A stretch of DNA of 6,902 nucleotides, taken from NCBI GenBank assembly GCA_022822245.1, contig JAJECB010000247.1:1-6902 (forward strand). Reading direction: 5' to 3'. The notes under the pieces were generated by a model that did not search any database, had not been told where the DNA came from, and saw nothing but the letters and a program-made list of their open reading frames with translations. Of the stretch, positions 1-6,699 are shown piece by piece (the stretch's first letter is position 1; each line of letters opens with the position of its first letter). The DNA comes from Gammaproteobacteria bacterium (GTDB lineage Bacteria > Pseudomonadota > Gammaproteobacteria > HK1). The position numbers were made by a program, and so were the translations under genes.

Positions 1-1844
1 GCCCGGGAGGCGTCCTGAGTCAGGTCCACAACCCGCGAGACCTCTTCGAGCGTCGATGATCCGTCCGCGACTCGCCGCATCGCGTCGCGGGCGAGGGTGA
101 CGAACCCTTGCGCCTGTGCCGCTTCGAGCAGCTCGTGGGCGGGCGCGCGCCGGGCCACGAGGGCGTCGAGCGCCGCATCGAAGCGAAGGACCTCGGTGAG
201 CGCGATCCGTCCCCGGTAGCCTTGGTGGTCGCACCGGGGGCAGCCGACCGGGCGAAAGGGCGGCCGCCCCGTGTCGAGCTCCTCCCCGGTCCGGTTTCCG
301 TCTCCGCCGCCGGGCGTGTCCCCGCTTCCGTCCGGCGGGGCTCCGCCCGCGGCTCGCGATCGCCCTCCCGCCGCCGCAGGCGGGCCGGGCGGCGAAGGCA
401 CCGGTTCCCGGCATTCCGGGCAGAGCCTGCGCACCAGTCGCTGGGCGACGATGCCGATGATGTTCCCCGCCAGCACTCCGGGGGCGACCCCGATGTCGAG
501 GAGCCGCGGTATCGCGCCGATCGCGGAATTCGTGTGCAGGGTGGAGTAGACCTGGTGGCCGGTCATCGCGGCCCGGAAGGTCATCGCGGCGGTGTCCGCG
601 TCGCGGATCTCACCGACCAGGATGATGTCCGGGTCCTGCCGCATGAGGCTCCGCACCCCGTTCGCGAAGTCGAGCTTGACCGCTTCGTTCACCGAGGTCT
701 GGCGGATCCGGGTCATCGGATACTCGACCGGGTCCTCGAGGGTCATGATGTTGATCCCCTCGTGGTCGAGGTGGGCGAGGATCGAGTAGAGGGTGGTGGT
801 CTTGCCGCTGCCTGTCGGCCCGGTCACGAGGATCACGCCCTCGGGGCGTTCCATCATCCGGCGGAGCGCGGCGAGCGCGTGGGCGGACATGCCGAGCTCG
901 CCCAGGGCCACGATCCCCCGGCTGCGGTCGAGCACCCGCAGCACGATGTTCTCGCCGTGCGCGGTCGGGAGGGAGGACACCCGGTAGTCGATGTCGTGGC
1001 CGGAGACGGAGAGGGTCATGCGCCCGTCCTGGGGGGCGCGCGTCTCCGCGATGTTCATGCCGCACATCACCTTGAGGCGTACCGCGATGGCGGACCAGTA
1101 GCTGCGGTGCAGGCTTCGCACCTGGCGCAGGACGCCGTCGATCCGGTAGCGAACCCGCAGGAACCCCGCCTCCGGCTCGAAGTGGATGTCGGAGGCTCCT
1201 CGCTTCACCGCGTCGGTGAGGAGCACGTCGACGAGGCGAACGATCGGCTGGCTGTACTCGTCGGCGGTCCCCGGTACCGCCCCCGGATCGATCTCCCCGG
1301 TCTCGATCTCGCGCAGGATCCCGGCCACGGACAGGTCGTGGCGGTAGGCGCGTTCCAGGAACCGCTCGATGTCCGAACGCCCCGCAAGGAAGGGGACGAT
1401 CTCCACCCGGTCGCCGAAGAGCGAACGGAGGTGATCGAGCGCGATCACGTCGAAGGGATCCGCCATCGCGACGGTGAGCCGCCGGGGGGCGCCGTCCGCC
1501 GCGTGCTCCAGGGTGAGGCCGACGGCCATGAAGCGCCGCGCGACGGACTCCGGAACCGCCTTCATCGCCTCGGCCTCGGCCACCGCGCGGCCAAGGTCCA
1601 CGCTCTCCACTCCGAGGGCCCCGCCGACGGCGTCGCGAACGATGGCATCGGTGACGAACCCGAACCTGGCGAGGATGTCGGCGAACCTGGCGCCGGTCCT
1701 CGACTGCTCGGTGAGCGCGATCCGGGCCTGGTCCTCGCTGATCGCGCCGGTCTGAAGGAGCAGGGTCCCGAGCGGGTCGAGGTCCGCGCCTTCGAGGAAG
1801 GGCGAGGGGGCGGCTCCCCCTGCAGTGGCCGGGCGCGCCGTCAT
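1..1844 (-). CDS. GspE/PilB/MshE-family pilus or secretion assembly ATPase (3' end cut by window edge)
   Basis: Cytoplasmic hexameric ATPase that powers polymerisation of pilin or pseudopilin at the inner membrane. The sequence shows 614 codons with no stop up to the left edge. An N-terminal MshEN/T2SSE_N-like region spans about residues 22-165. The core has the Walker A loop GPTGSGKT (342-349), the Asp box LEDPVEY (369-375), a Walker B-type GEIRD (411-415) and a His box with H430 and H437. A zinc site follows, CPEC (475-478) and CPRC (535-538), separated by a long Gly/Pro-rich spacer. Relatives are about 560-600 residues and usually end soon after a segment like LEEVSRVV, so little is missing. 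The ATG at 1844-1842 overlaps the stop of the upstream secretin gene (ATGA), which implies translational coupling. Position after an MshL-type secretin favours an MshE role, but GspE or PilB cannot be excluded, so no symbol is given. Family assignment is firm. Confidence 0.95.
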   Translation of the reverse strand, partial: MTARPATAGGAAPSPFLEGADLDPLGTLLLQTGAISEDQARIALTEQSRTGARFADILARFGFVTDAIVRDAVGGALGVESVDLGRAVAEAEAMKAVPESVARRFMAVGLTLEHAADGAPRRLTVAMADPFDVIALDHLRSLFGDRVEIVPFLAGRSDIERFLERAYRHDLSVAGILREIETGEIDPGAVPGTADEYSQPIVRLVDVLLTDAVKRGASDIHFEPEAGFLRVRYRIDGVLRQVRSLHRSYWSAIAVRLKVMCGMNIAETRAPQDGRMTLSVSGHDIDYRVSSLPTAHGENIVLRVLDRSRGIVALGELGMSAHALAALRRMMERPEGVILVTGPTGSGKTTTLYSILAHLDHEGINIMTLEDPVEYPMTRIRQTSVNEAVKLDFANGVRSLMRQDPDIILVGEIRDADTAAMTFRAAMTGHQVYSTLHTNSAIGAIPRLLDIGVAPGVLAGNIIGIVAQRLVRRLCPECREPVPSPPGPPAAAGGRSRAAGGAPPDGSGDTPGGGDGNRTGEELDTGRPPFRPVGCPRCDHQGYRGRIALTEVLRFDAALDALVARRAPAHELLEAAQAQGFVTLARDAMRRVADGSSTLEEVSRVVDLTQDASR

Positions 1845-4057
1845 GAACGCCCCCCGGCCCGCCCTTCGAGGGCCGCGATCCGATCACGGACGGCACGCAC
1901 GTCGAAAGCGGGGGGCGCGAGCCGGGCGAGGTCGCGCGCGTCGCGGTAGTGCGACAGGGCCCGCCGGGGCCGGCCGCGCCGCTCCGCACTCACCGCGAGG
2001 TTGTATGCCGGATCGGGGTTCGACGGGGCGGCCCGGCGGGCGTCCCGGTAGGCGCTCGCCGCCGCCTCCCACCTGCCCTGTTCGGCAAGCGCGTTCCCGA
2101 GCGCCACGTGGAGCCACGCCTTCTCCGGCGCCCGCGAGACCCGCCGTGCGAGCTCGCGTTCGCGCACCGTCGGGTCCCGGCCGGGGTCGAGCACGAAGGA
2201 CATCGTTCCCCCGATCTCCTGCTCCGGATCGCGGGCGGCGAGGCGGAGGTACCACGCCCGAGCCGCCCCGATCCGTCCCTCGCGCAGGGCGGCGGCGGCA
2301 AGGCCGGCCAAGGCCTCCTCCGGGCGAGCGTCCAACGCCTCGAGGTAGGTGGCCCGCGCGGTTGGGTGGTCTCCTCGCCGGAGTGCGGTCCAAGCCCGCA
2401 GGAGCGGTGCGTCGGCAGGGTTCCCGGCTCGCGCCCGCTCGATGAGGAGCCGAGCCTCCCCGCCCGCGCCGGGCCGCGCACGGCCGTCAACTCGCGCGCC
2501 CCGCTCCGGCGCGGCCGGCCCGCCCGCGGCCGGCCACCACCGGCGGTACTTCGCGAGATCCCCCGCGAGGCCCGGCTCCCGGATCACCGTCGGGCGCAGG
2601 AACACGATGAGCTCGGTCTTGTCCCGGACCCGGTACCGGTACCGGAACGCGGCCCCGAGTCCCGGGAGGCGGGAGAGGAGCGGGACCCCCGTCGTGTCCT
2701 CGCGCGCCTCCTCCCGCATGAGTCCCCCCAGCACCGCCACCTCGCCGCTTCGAAGGCGCAGCACGGACTCGATCTCACGGACCGCGATCTCCGGGATCCG
2801 GCTCACCACCCCGGCCGCCGCGAGCTCCGGGTTCGGGTCGACCACGAACCCGCTCTCGCGGGTGACGGTGGGGCGGACCTTGAGGATGATCTCGTCGTCC
2901 GCCGCGACCGACGGAGTCACGAGGAGGATGAGTCCGACCGGGACCGTGTGCAGCTTGGTCTGGACGTTGCGCTCGATCGTGGTCTCGTTCGTCTCGGTCC
3001 GGACCTCGGAGGTGAAGAACACCCGGTTCTCGGCGATCTTGACGATCGCGGTCTGGTTGTTGAGGGCCATGACGAGCGGGGTGGAGAGCACCCGCACGTC
3101 CCCGAACTCGCTGAGGAGCCGGACCGTGAGCGAGAGGTCGGGGATGGAGAGGCCGGCGAAGGGCGGGGCGCCGAGGTTGCCGGCGAGGAGGCTCCACTCG
3201 ATCGCGGCGTCGCCGAAGACCCGCGACAGGTCGACCCCGGCCCGGAAGCGGTCGTCGAGCTCGACCTCGACGATGGTCGCTTCAATCAGGACCTGGCGCC
3301 GGGCGCTCGCGAGAATGCGATCGAGGAGGAGCGCCACCTCGCGATGCCCGGCGGCGTTCGCCCGCACCGCGATGAGGCTGGTCTCGCGATGGGCGAACAC
3401 GCTCGCCGCCTCGCCCGGCGCCTCGCCGAGCACCCCGCGCACCGACTCGACGAGCGCGTCCCAGAACCGGTGTTCGGCCCGTGCCTTCACGTTCGCGGCG
3501 GAGCCGTTCTCCTCGCCGCCCGGCGCCTCGATCCCGCCCCCGACCCCGGTTCCCACCTCGTTCACCGTCTCCGTTTCCCGGGCGAGGGGGACGTAGTCGA
3601 TCGGATAGGTGCGAAGCACCGGTTCGTCCCTCCGGACGGCGAGGACGCCGTCCTCGATCTCGACGCGCAGATCCGCGTGCCGGGATATGCGGTCGAGCAG
3701 GCGGGGGAACGGCTCATCGACCGCGTTCATGGTCACCCGCTCCTCGATTCCCGGGTCGATGTCCACGTCCACGGCCGCATCCCGAGCGAGGGCGAAGAGG
3801 AGCTCGCGGACGGGGACGCCCTCCACCGAAACCGACCAGGTCTCGACCGGCTCACCCGGGACGGGCTTCGGAACGGGCGGCGGCGTCTGGACCGGGGCCG
3901 GGATGCGCGCGGGTTCGGGCGAGGCGAGATCGCGGGCGGGGTACGCCGGAGGCAGTGCGGCGCAGCCGGTCGCGAGGAAGAGCACGACGGCGGCGCCCGT
4001 CCCGAGCCCCGGCCCTGCTCTGCTCCGCTCGCGTCGCGTTCGATCCGTGTCGCCCAT
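1841..4057 (-). CDS. mshL: MshL-type secretin lipoprotein with C-terminal TPR extension
   Basis: Outer-membrane secretin that forms the multimeric pore through which a type IV pilus (MSHA type) or related secretion pseudopilus passes. The 738-residue product starts with a basic n-region, a hydrophobic stretch and a lipobox ATGC with C32 as the lipidated cysteine. A Pro-rich linker (45-70) follows, then an STN/N0-like domain (about 71-143). Next is a secretin N domain containing the MshL-style Gly/Asn loop followed by FW (198-199). The secretin core (about 254-492) carries VLIEATIVEVEL, VLSTPLVMALNNQTA, VPVGLILLVTPSV, GEVAVLGGLM and TELIVFLRPTVI. Residues about 533-735 form an Ala/Arg-rich helical repeat region with TPR signatures (LGNALAEQGRWEAAASAYRDA; YNLAVSAERRGRPRRALSHY). 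Typical MshL ends near the secretin core, so about 240 residues are extra. They resemble the separate TPR protein MshN of MSHA clusters. The gene is first in a minus-strand operon and overlaps the downstream ATPase gene by four bases. GspD or PilQ is less likely because the N-terminal layout is MshL-like. Confidence 0.9.
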   Translation of the reverse strand: MGDTDRTRRERSRAGPGLGTGAAVVLFLATGCAALPPAYPARDLASPEPARIPAPVQTPPPVPKPVPGEPVETWSVSVEGVPVRELLFALARDAAVDVDIDPGIEERVTMNAVDEPFPRLLDRISRHADLRVEIEDGVLAVRRDEPVLRTYPIDYVPLARETETVNEVGTGVGGGIEAPGGEENGSAANVKARAEHRFWDALVESVRGVLGEAPGEAASVFAHRETSLIAVRANAAGHREVALLLDRILASARRQVLIEATIVEVELDDRFRAGVDLSRVFGDAAIEWSLLAGNLGAPPFAGLSIPDLSLTVRLLSEFGDVRVLSTPLVMALNNQTAIVKIAENRVFFTSEVRTETNETTIERNVQTKLHTVPVGLILLVTPSVAADDEIILKVRPTVTRESGFVVDPNPELAAAGVVSRIPEIAVREIESVLRLRSGEVAVLGGLMREEAREDTTGVPLLSRLPGLGAAFRYRYRVRDKTELIVFLRPTVIREPGLAGDLAKYRRWWPAAGGPAAPERGARVDGRARPGAGGEARLLIERARAGNPADAPLLRAWTALRRGDHPTARATYLEALDARPEEALAGLAAAALREGRIGAARAWYLRLAARDPEQEIGGTMSFVLDPGRDPTVRERELARRVSRAPEKAWLHVALGNALAEQGRWEAAASAYRDARRAAPSNPDPAYNLAVSAERRGRPRRALSHYRDARDLARLAPPAFDVRAVRDRIAALEGRAGGRS

Positions 4058-4282
4058 TCCCCGGGTCCGCCTTCACCGTGCCGGGATTCTGCGAGCGGAC
4101 CGGCGGGCCGGAACAGGGTGGAACGGCGCGACTTTCGCGAGATATCGGGCCGACGTTCGTAGGAATCGGCGCCCTCGGCCGTAGGCAATCGTCCCGCTTC
4201 ACCAAGACGGCGTTCGGAGGGGTAGAATCGCGGGGCCGATTGGCAAGGCCGCTCCCGGCGCCAAGAGGGTGGGAAGGACCGC
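4058..4282. promoter_or_regulatory. Divergent intergenic region between the pilus operon and nfeD operon
   Basis: This 225-bp gap separates the start of the minus-strand secretin gene from the GTG start of nfeD on the plus strand, so it must contain promoters or leaders for both directions unless transcription enters from elsewhere. It is less GC-rich in patches (for example around 4131-4147 and 4191-4230) than the flanking genes. No ORF with convincing codon use, riboswitch-like structure or clear operator repeat is visible. A leftward promoter for the secretin gene could not be placed with confidence. Confidence 0.6.
4198..4228 (+). promoter_or_regulatory. Candidate sigma70-like promoter for nfeD-floA-orf
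   Basis: A good -10 hexamer TAGAAT lies at 4223-4228. A weak -35-like TTCACC lies at 4198-4203 with a long 19-bp spacer. It is about 55 bp upstream of the nfeD start and points the right way. The -10 stands out in GC-rich sequence, but the -35 match and spacing are poor, so this is only a candidate. Confidence 0.3.
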
Positions 4283-4774
4283 GTGGAACTCGACTGGACG
4301 GCGCTCCTCGTATCGCTCGGACTGCTCGGCGCGGCCGCGGTGCTCGTCGTCCTCGAGGTCTTCGTGGTCTCCTTCGGGCTGCTGCTCATCGCGGCCATCG
4401 CGTGCGCGGTCGGCTCGATCGTCTACGCGTTCGACGCCCACGACGTGGCGGGCTGGACGAGCGTGACCCTGATTCCGGTCGGGGCGCTCATCGCGGCCCG
4501 ATGGGGGCTCGTCCGGATCCGCGCGTCGCGGTCCGCGGTGCCGAAGTCCGAGGTCGTCGCCGACGCCGGCTACCGGCACGTCGCCGACCGGCTCGCGATC
4601 GGACCCGGCTCCGAGGGGGAGCTCGTCACCCCGGCGCGGCCGATCGGCCGGGCGCGCTTCGCGGGGGGCGAGTGCGACGTGCAGGTGCACGGCCCGGTGC
4701 TCGAGACGGGGGCCGCGGTGGTCGTCGAACGCATCGACGGCCCCATCATCTTCGTGACGCAGCCGCCATCCTGA
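4283..4774 (+). CDS. NfeD-family short membrane protein with OB-fold domain
   Basis: Small integral membrane protein of the NfeD family, which usually works with a flotillin-like or SPFH protein encoded next to it. The 163-residue product has three hydrophobic segments (about 7-27, 29-49, 60-77). The NfeD-like [11 protein letters not shown] (24-34) lies at the first loop; family members often have Pro where this one has a Val. A soluble C-terminal beta-rich OB-fold (about 105-160) shows the family pattern of [15 protein letters not shown] then CDVQVHG and a final hydrophobic strand GPIIFV. The start is GTG at 4283, supported by a purine-rich GAAGGA at 4273-4278 four bases upstream; the first membrane segment begins directly after it. 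This is the short form, with no ClpP-like protease domain. It is first in an operon with floA 67 bp downstream. The family call is strong; a molecular role beyond partnering FloA is inference. Confidence 0.88.
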   Translation: MELDWTALLVSLGLLGAAAVLVVLEVFVVSFGLLLIAAIACAVGSIVYAFDAHDVAGWTSVTLIPVGALIAARWGLVRIRASRSAVPKSEVVADAGYRHVADRLAIGPGSEGELVTPARPIGRARFAGGECDVQVHGPVLETGAAVVVERIDGPIIFVTQPPS

Positions 4775-4826
4775 TTGCGGGCCACCCAATGCACCGCCCG
4801 CCCCAGGGACTCACTACAGGAACCGA

Positions 4827-4832
4827 GGAGGT
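4827..4832 (+). promoter_or_regulatory. Strong ribosome binding site of floA
   Basis: A perfect GGAGGT, within GAGGAGGT at 4825-4832, sits nine bases before the ATG at 4842. It fixes the floA start and predicts stronger translation initiation than for nfeD, which has a GTG start and a tighter, weaker site. Confidence 0.85.
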
Positions 4833-4841
4833 CAGCCTGAC

Positions 4842-5870
4842 ATGATCATCGAACTCATCGGCCTCGCGATCGGCGCGATCGTCGTTCTCGTGATTTTCGC
4901 CCTCATCTGGAACTCGTTCTGGCTCTGGTGGCAATCCATCCTCTCCAACGCCCCGGTGAGCCTCGTCCAGATCATCTTCATGCGCTTCCGCAAGGTGAAT
5001 CCCGGCACCATCGTCACCGCGCGCATCACCGCCCGGAAGGCGGGAATCGAAGTGACCGGCGACGAGCTCGAGGCGCACTACCTCGCGGGCGGCAACGTCG
5101 TGCGGGTGGTGCAGGCGATCATCTCCGCCAACAAGGCGAACATCGAGCTGACCTACGACCGGTGCTGCGCAATCGACCTCGCCGGGCGGGACGCCAAGGA
5201 GGCCGTCGACACCTCCGTCAACCCCAAGGTGATCGACGTGCCCTCGGGCACGATGGCGCGCAGCACCATCGACGCGATCGCGGGGGACGGGATCCAGCTC
5301 AAGGTGAAGGCCCGGGTCACGGTGCGGACGAACCTCGAACGGCTGGTCGGCGGCGCCACCGAAGAGACGATCGTGGCCCGGGTCGGCGAGGGCATCGTGA
5401 CCACCATCGGGTCGGCCGAGAACCACATGCGGGTGCTCGAGAACCCGGACCAGATCTCGAAGGTGGTGCTCGAGCGTGGCCTCGATTCGGGGACCGCGTT
5501 CGAGATCCTCTCGATCGACATCGCGGACATCGACGTCGGCGACAACGTCGGGGCGCGGCTCAAGATCGACCAGGCCGAGGCCGTGAAGCAGGTCGCCCAG
5601 GCGCAGGCCGAGAGCCAGCGCGCGCTGGCCGTGGCGCGGGAGCAGGAGATGGTGGCCCTCGTCCAGGAGAACCAGGCCAAGGTGGTGCTCGCCGAGGCGG
5701 AGGTGCCGAAGGCGATCGCGGACGCGTTCCGGAGCGGCAACCTCGGGATCATGGACTACTACGGGATGCAGAACATCCAGGCCGACACGCGAATGCGGGG
5801 AAGTCTCGCGGCCGGCGAACGGGGCGAGGACGAAGGGGGCACGATGTCCCCGGTCGCCGACCCGCGCTGA
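4842..5870 (+). CDS. floA: Flotillin-like protein FloA
   Basis: Membrane-associated scaffold protein that organises functional membrane microdomains and influences membrane fluidity and assembly of membrane complexes. The 342-residue product begins with a hydrophobic segment (about 4-22) and a second hydrophobic stretch with tryptophans (23-47), the membrane-inserted hairpin. The SPFH-like region carries near-invariant FloA blocks: [17 protein letters not shown] (83-99), [13 protein letters not shown] (110-122), [20 protein letters not shown] (169-188), [20 protein letters not shown] (214-233). The Ala/Gln/Glu-rich coiled-coil segment (about 240-290) includes [11 protein letters not shown], followed by the terminal block [19 protein letters not shown] (301-319). 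Length is slightly above the usual ~330 because of a polar acidic tail (320-342). It lies between nfeD and a small gene of unknown function, all read in one direction. The ribosome binding site confirms the start. Identity is very clear. Confidence 0.97.
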   Translation: MIIELIGLAIGAIVVLVIFALIWNSFWLWWQSILSNAPVSLVQIIFMRFRKVNPGTIVTARITARKAGIEVTGDELEAHYLAGGNVVRVVQAIISANKANIELTYDRCCAIDLAGRDAKEAVDTSVNPKVIDVPSGTMARSTIDAIAGDGIQLKVKARVTVRTNLERLVGGATEETIVARVGEGIVTTIGSAENHMRVLENPDQISKVVLERGLDSGTAFEILSIDIADIDVGDNVGARLKIDQAEAVKQVAQAQAESQRALAVAREQEMVALVQENQAKVVLAEAEVPKAIADAFRSGNLGIMDYYGMQNIQADTRMRGSLAAGERGEDEGGTMSPVADPR

Positions 5871-5921
5871 GGCCGGGACGGGAACGGATGAGCGCGGCGG
5901 CCCGCAGGGGCGCCGCGAGCT

Positions 5922-5927
5922 GAGGAG
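5922..5927 (+). promoter_or_regulatory. Ribosome binding site of the gene after floA
   Basis: GAGGAG five bases upstream of the ATG at 5933. It supports this start and supports the small downstream protein being really translated. Confidence 0.65.
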
Positions 5928-5932
5928 TCGAG

Positions 5933-6532
5933 ATGGCCGGTTCGTTCATGGCGCGGCTGCGGGAGAGGATGGAGCAGCTCCAGACGGAGCTGCAGCCCGA
6001 GGCCGCGGGCTTCGACCGCCGCGCGTACGGCTACGAGGACGAAGAAGAGGACGCGACGTTCGAGGAGGTCGCGCTCGACAAGGAGGAGTCGCCGTGGCGG
6101 CGGCCCGGGAGCGGTGAGGCACGGGCGGCGCCCGCGCCGGACGCGGGGCAAGGGAGGCCCGAGGCGCGCGCTCCCGAACCGCCGCCGCGCGCGGCGCCCG
6201 CGTCCGTGTCGCGTGCGCGGCGCCGGGAAGCGTTCGATCCCTTCGGGGTCGGCGGCCGGCAGTCCGGCGGCGCCCTCCGAGGGGACGCCCGTTCGCCGCC
6301 GACCCGGGAAGCGTCAATGCCGGGCCGGGTCGGCGACCGCCCGGCCGCGGCCCGCTCGTCCTCTCCTCGCGAGCCCGGTCGCGCCGGTACCCGCAGGGCG
6401 ACCCGCTTGCAGCGACTTCGCGGGCGAATCCACCATCCGGACTCGCTCCGCGAGCTCTTCCTCCTCCGGGAGGTGATCGACCGCCCGATCGCCCTCCGCC
6501 GCCCGCGCCCGCGGACTCGCCCCCCTTCGTAG
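5933..6532 (+). CDS. Uncharacterised protein downstream of floA, disordered centre with C-terminal motif
   Basis: I do not recognise a named family. The 199-residue product has no signal peptide or membrane segment, so it should be cytoplasmic. Residues 1-25 can form a charged amphipathic helix (ARLRERMEQLQTEL). An acidic patch follows (35-52, EDEEEDATFEEVALDKEE), then about 100 residues rich in Pro, Ala, Arg and Gly that look disordered. A compact C-terminal block (about 157-188: TRLQRLRGRI, then SLRELFLLREVIDRPIALR) looks like an ordered helical motif. Codon use matches the neighbours throughout. The ATG at 5933 is preceded by GAGGAG at 5922-5927, five bases away, and the gap from floA is 62 bp, so it is probably the third gene of the nfeD-floA operon. 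By context it may be an adaptor or regulator of the FloA/NfeD membrane system; that is inference from position only. Confidence 0.75.
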   Translation: MAGSFMARLRERMEQLQTELQPEAAGFDRRAYGYEDEEEDATFEEVALDKEESPWRRPGSGEARAAPAPDAGQGRPEARAPEPPPRAAPASVSRARRREAFDPFGVGGRQSGGALRGDARSPPTREASMPGRVGDRPAAARSSSPREPGRAGTRRATRLQRLRGRIHHPDSLRELFLLREVIDRPIALRRPRPRTRPPS

Positions 6533-6544
6533 GCGGATGCGGGC

Positions 6545-6561
6545 CGGGAGGTCAGCTCCCG
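6545..6561. terminator. Possible hairpin terminator after the floA operon
   Basis: A perfect inverted repeat CGGGAG-GTCAG-CTCCCG (6-bp stem, 5-base loop) begins 13 bases after the stop of the last rightward gene. It lies between convergent genes, where a terminator is expected. There is no T-run on either side, so it would be an atypical, GC-only hairpin; chance is a real alternative in sequence this GC-rich. Confidence 0.3.
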
Positions 6562-6644
6562 CGGCGGGCGGCCTCCGTCGCCGCCTTGTCGAGCCTGTTG
6601 CCCCCGGTGATCACGACCCCGTAGTCGCGCTCCGGCGCCGCTTC
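6552..6644 (-). pseudogene. Probable relic of a hydantoinase B/oxoprolinase C-terminus
   Basis: On the minus strand a 30-residue stretch ending at a TGA reads EAAPERDYGVVITGGNRLDK followed by AATEAARRGS. It resembles the end of HyuB (N-methylhydantoinase B / 5-oxoprolinase beta-type) proteins, whose last residues commonly run as an Ala-Arg-Asp-Tyr-Gly-Val-Val block, a short Asp/Gly turn, then Asp-x-Ala-Ala-Thr-x-x-x-Arg. The rest of the roughly 550-residue enzyme is absent: upstream on the same strand the reading is Arg/Ser-rich and HyuB-unlike, and the tail of another gene ends at 6700. It therefore looks like a decayed or displaced 3' fragment. The match is from memory of the family and is short. 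Confidence 0.4.
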
Positions 6645-6699
6645 CGAGGCCGCTGACCCCCACCTTCGGCACCGGCCTGCTGCGCGGCTGGAGCGAGGC

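Noticed and set aside
108..1949. 613-codon open frame on the plus strand opposite the ATPase gene
   Set aside because: The minus strand encodes a complete, motif-bearing ATPase over the same bases. The plus frame is rich in His/Arg/Gly/Asp with no recognisable domain, as expected for an antisense shadow in very GC-rich coding DNA.
2632..2643. Self-complementary GGTACCGGTACC tandem repeat
   Set aside because: It lies in frame in the conserved end of the secretin core and simply encodes alternating Arg-Tyr codons (RYRYR). There is no reason to see an operator.
1949..4162. 737-codon open frame on the plus strand opposite the secretin gene
   Set aside because: It mirrors the secretin gene, has low-complexity Arg/Pro/Asp composition and no domain, and runs past the secretin start into the intergenic region. 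It is a stop-poor antisense frame, not an overlapping gene.
3481..4845. 454-codon plus-strand frame spanning the secretin 5' half, intergenic region and nfeD
   Set aside because: Arg/Pro/Gly-rich throughout, overlaps nfeD in another frame and conflicts with both well-supported genes.
5888..5923. 11-codon mini-ORF (ATG to TGA) between floA and the next gene
   Set aside because: Only a weak purine-rich stretch precedes it, and the Ala/Arg composition is what random GC-rich sequence gives. A leader peptide role cannot be supported.
5971..5981. Palindrome GGAGCAGCTCC near the start of the gene after floA
   Set aside because: It has no neighbouring T-run or repeat partner, sits inside a supported coding frame, and short palindromes of this kind are frequent in such GC-rich sequence.
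6031..6672. 213-codon minus-strand frame opposite the gene after floA
   Set aside because: Arg/Gly/Ser-rich shadow. The plus-strand frame has a ribosome binding site, operon position and a structured C-terminal block, whereas this one has none.
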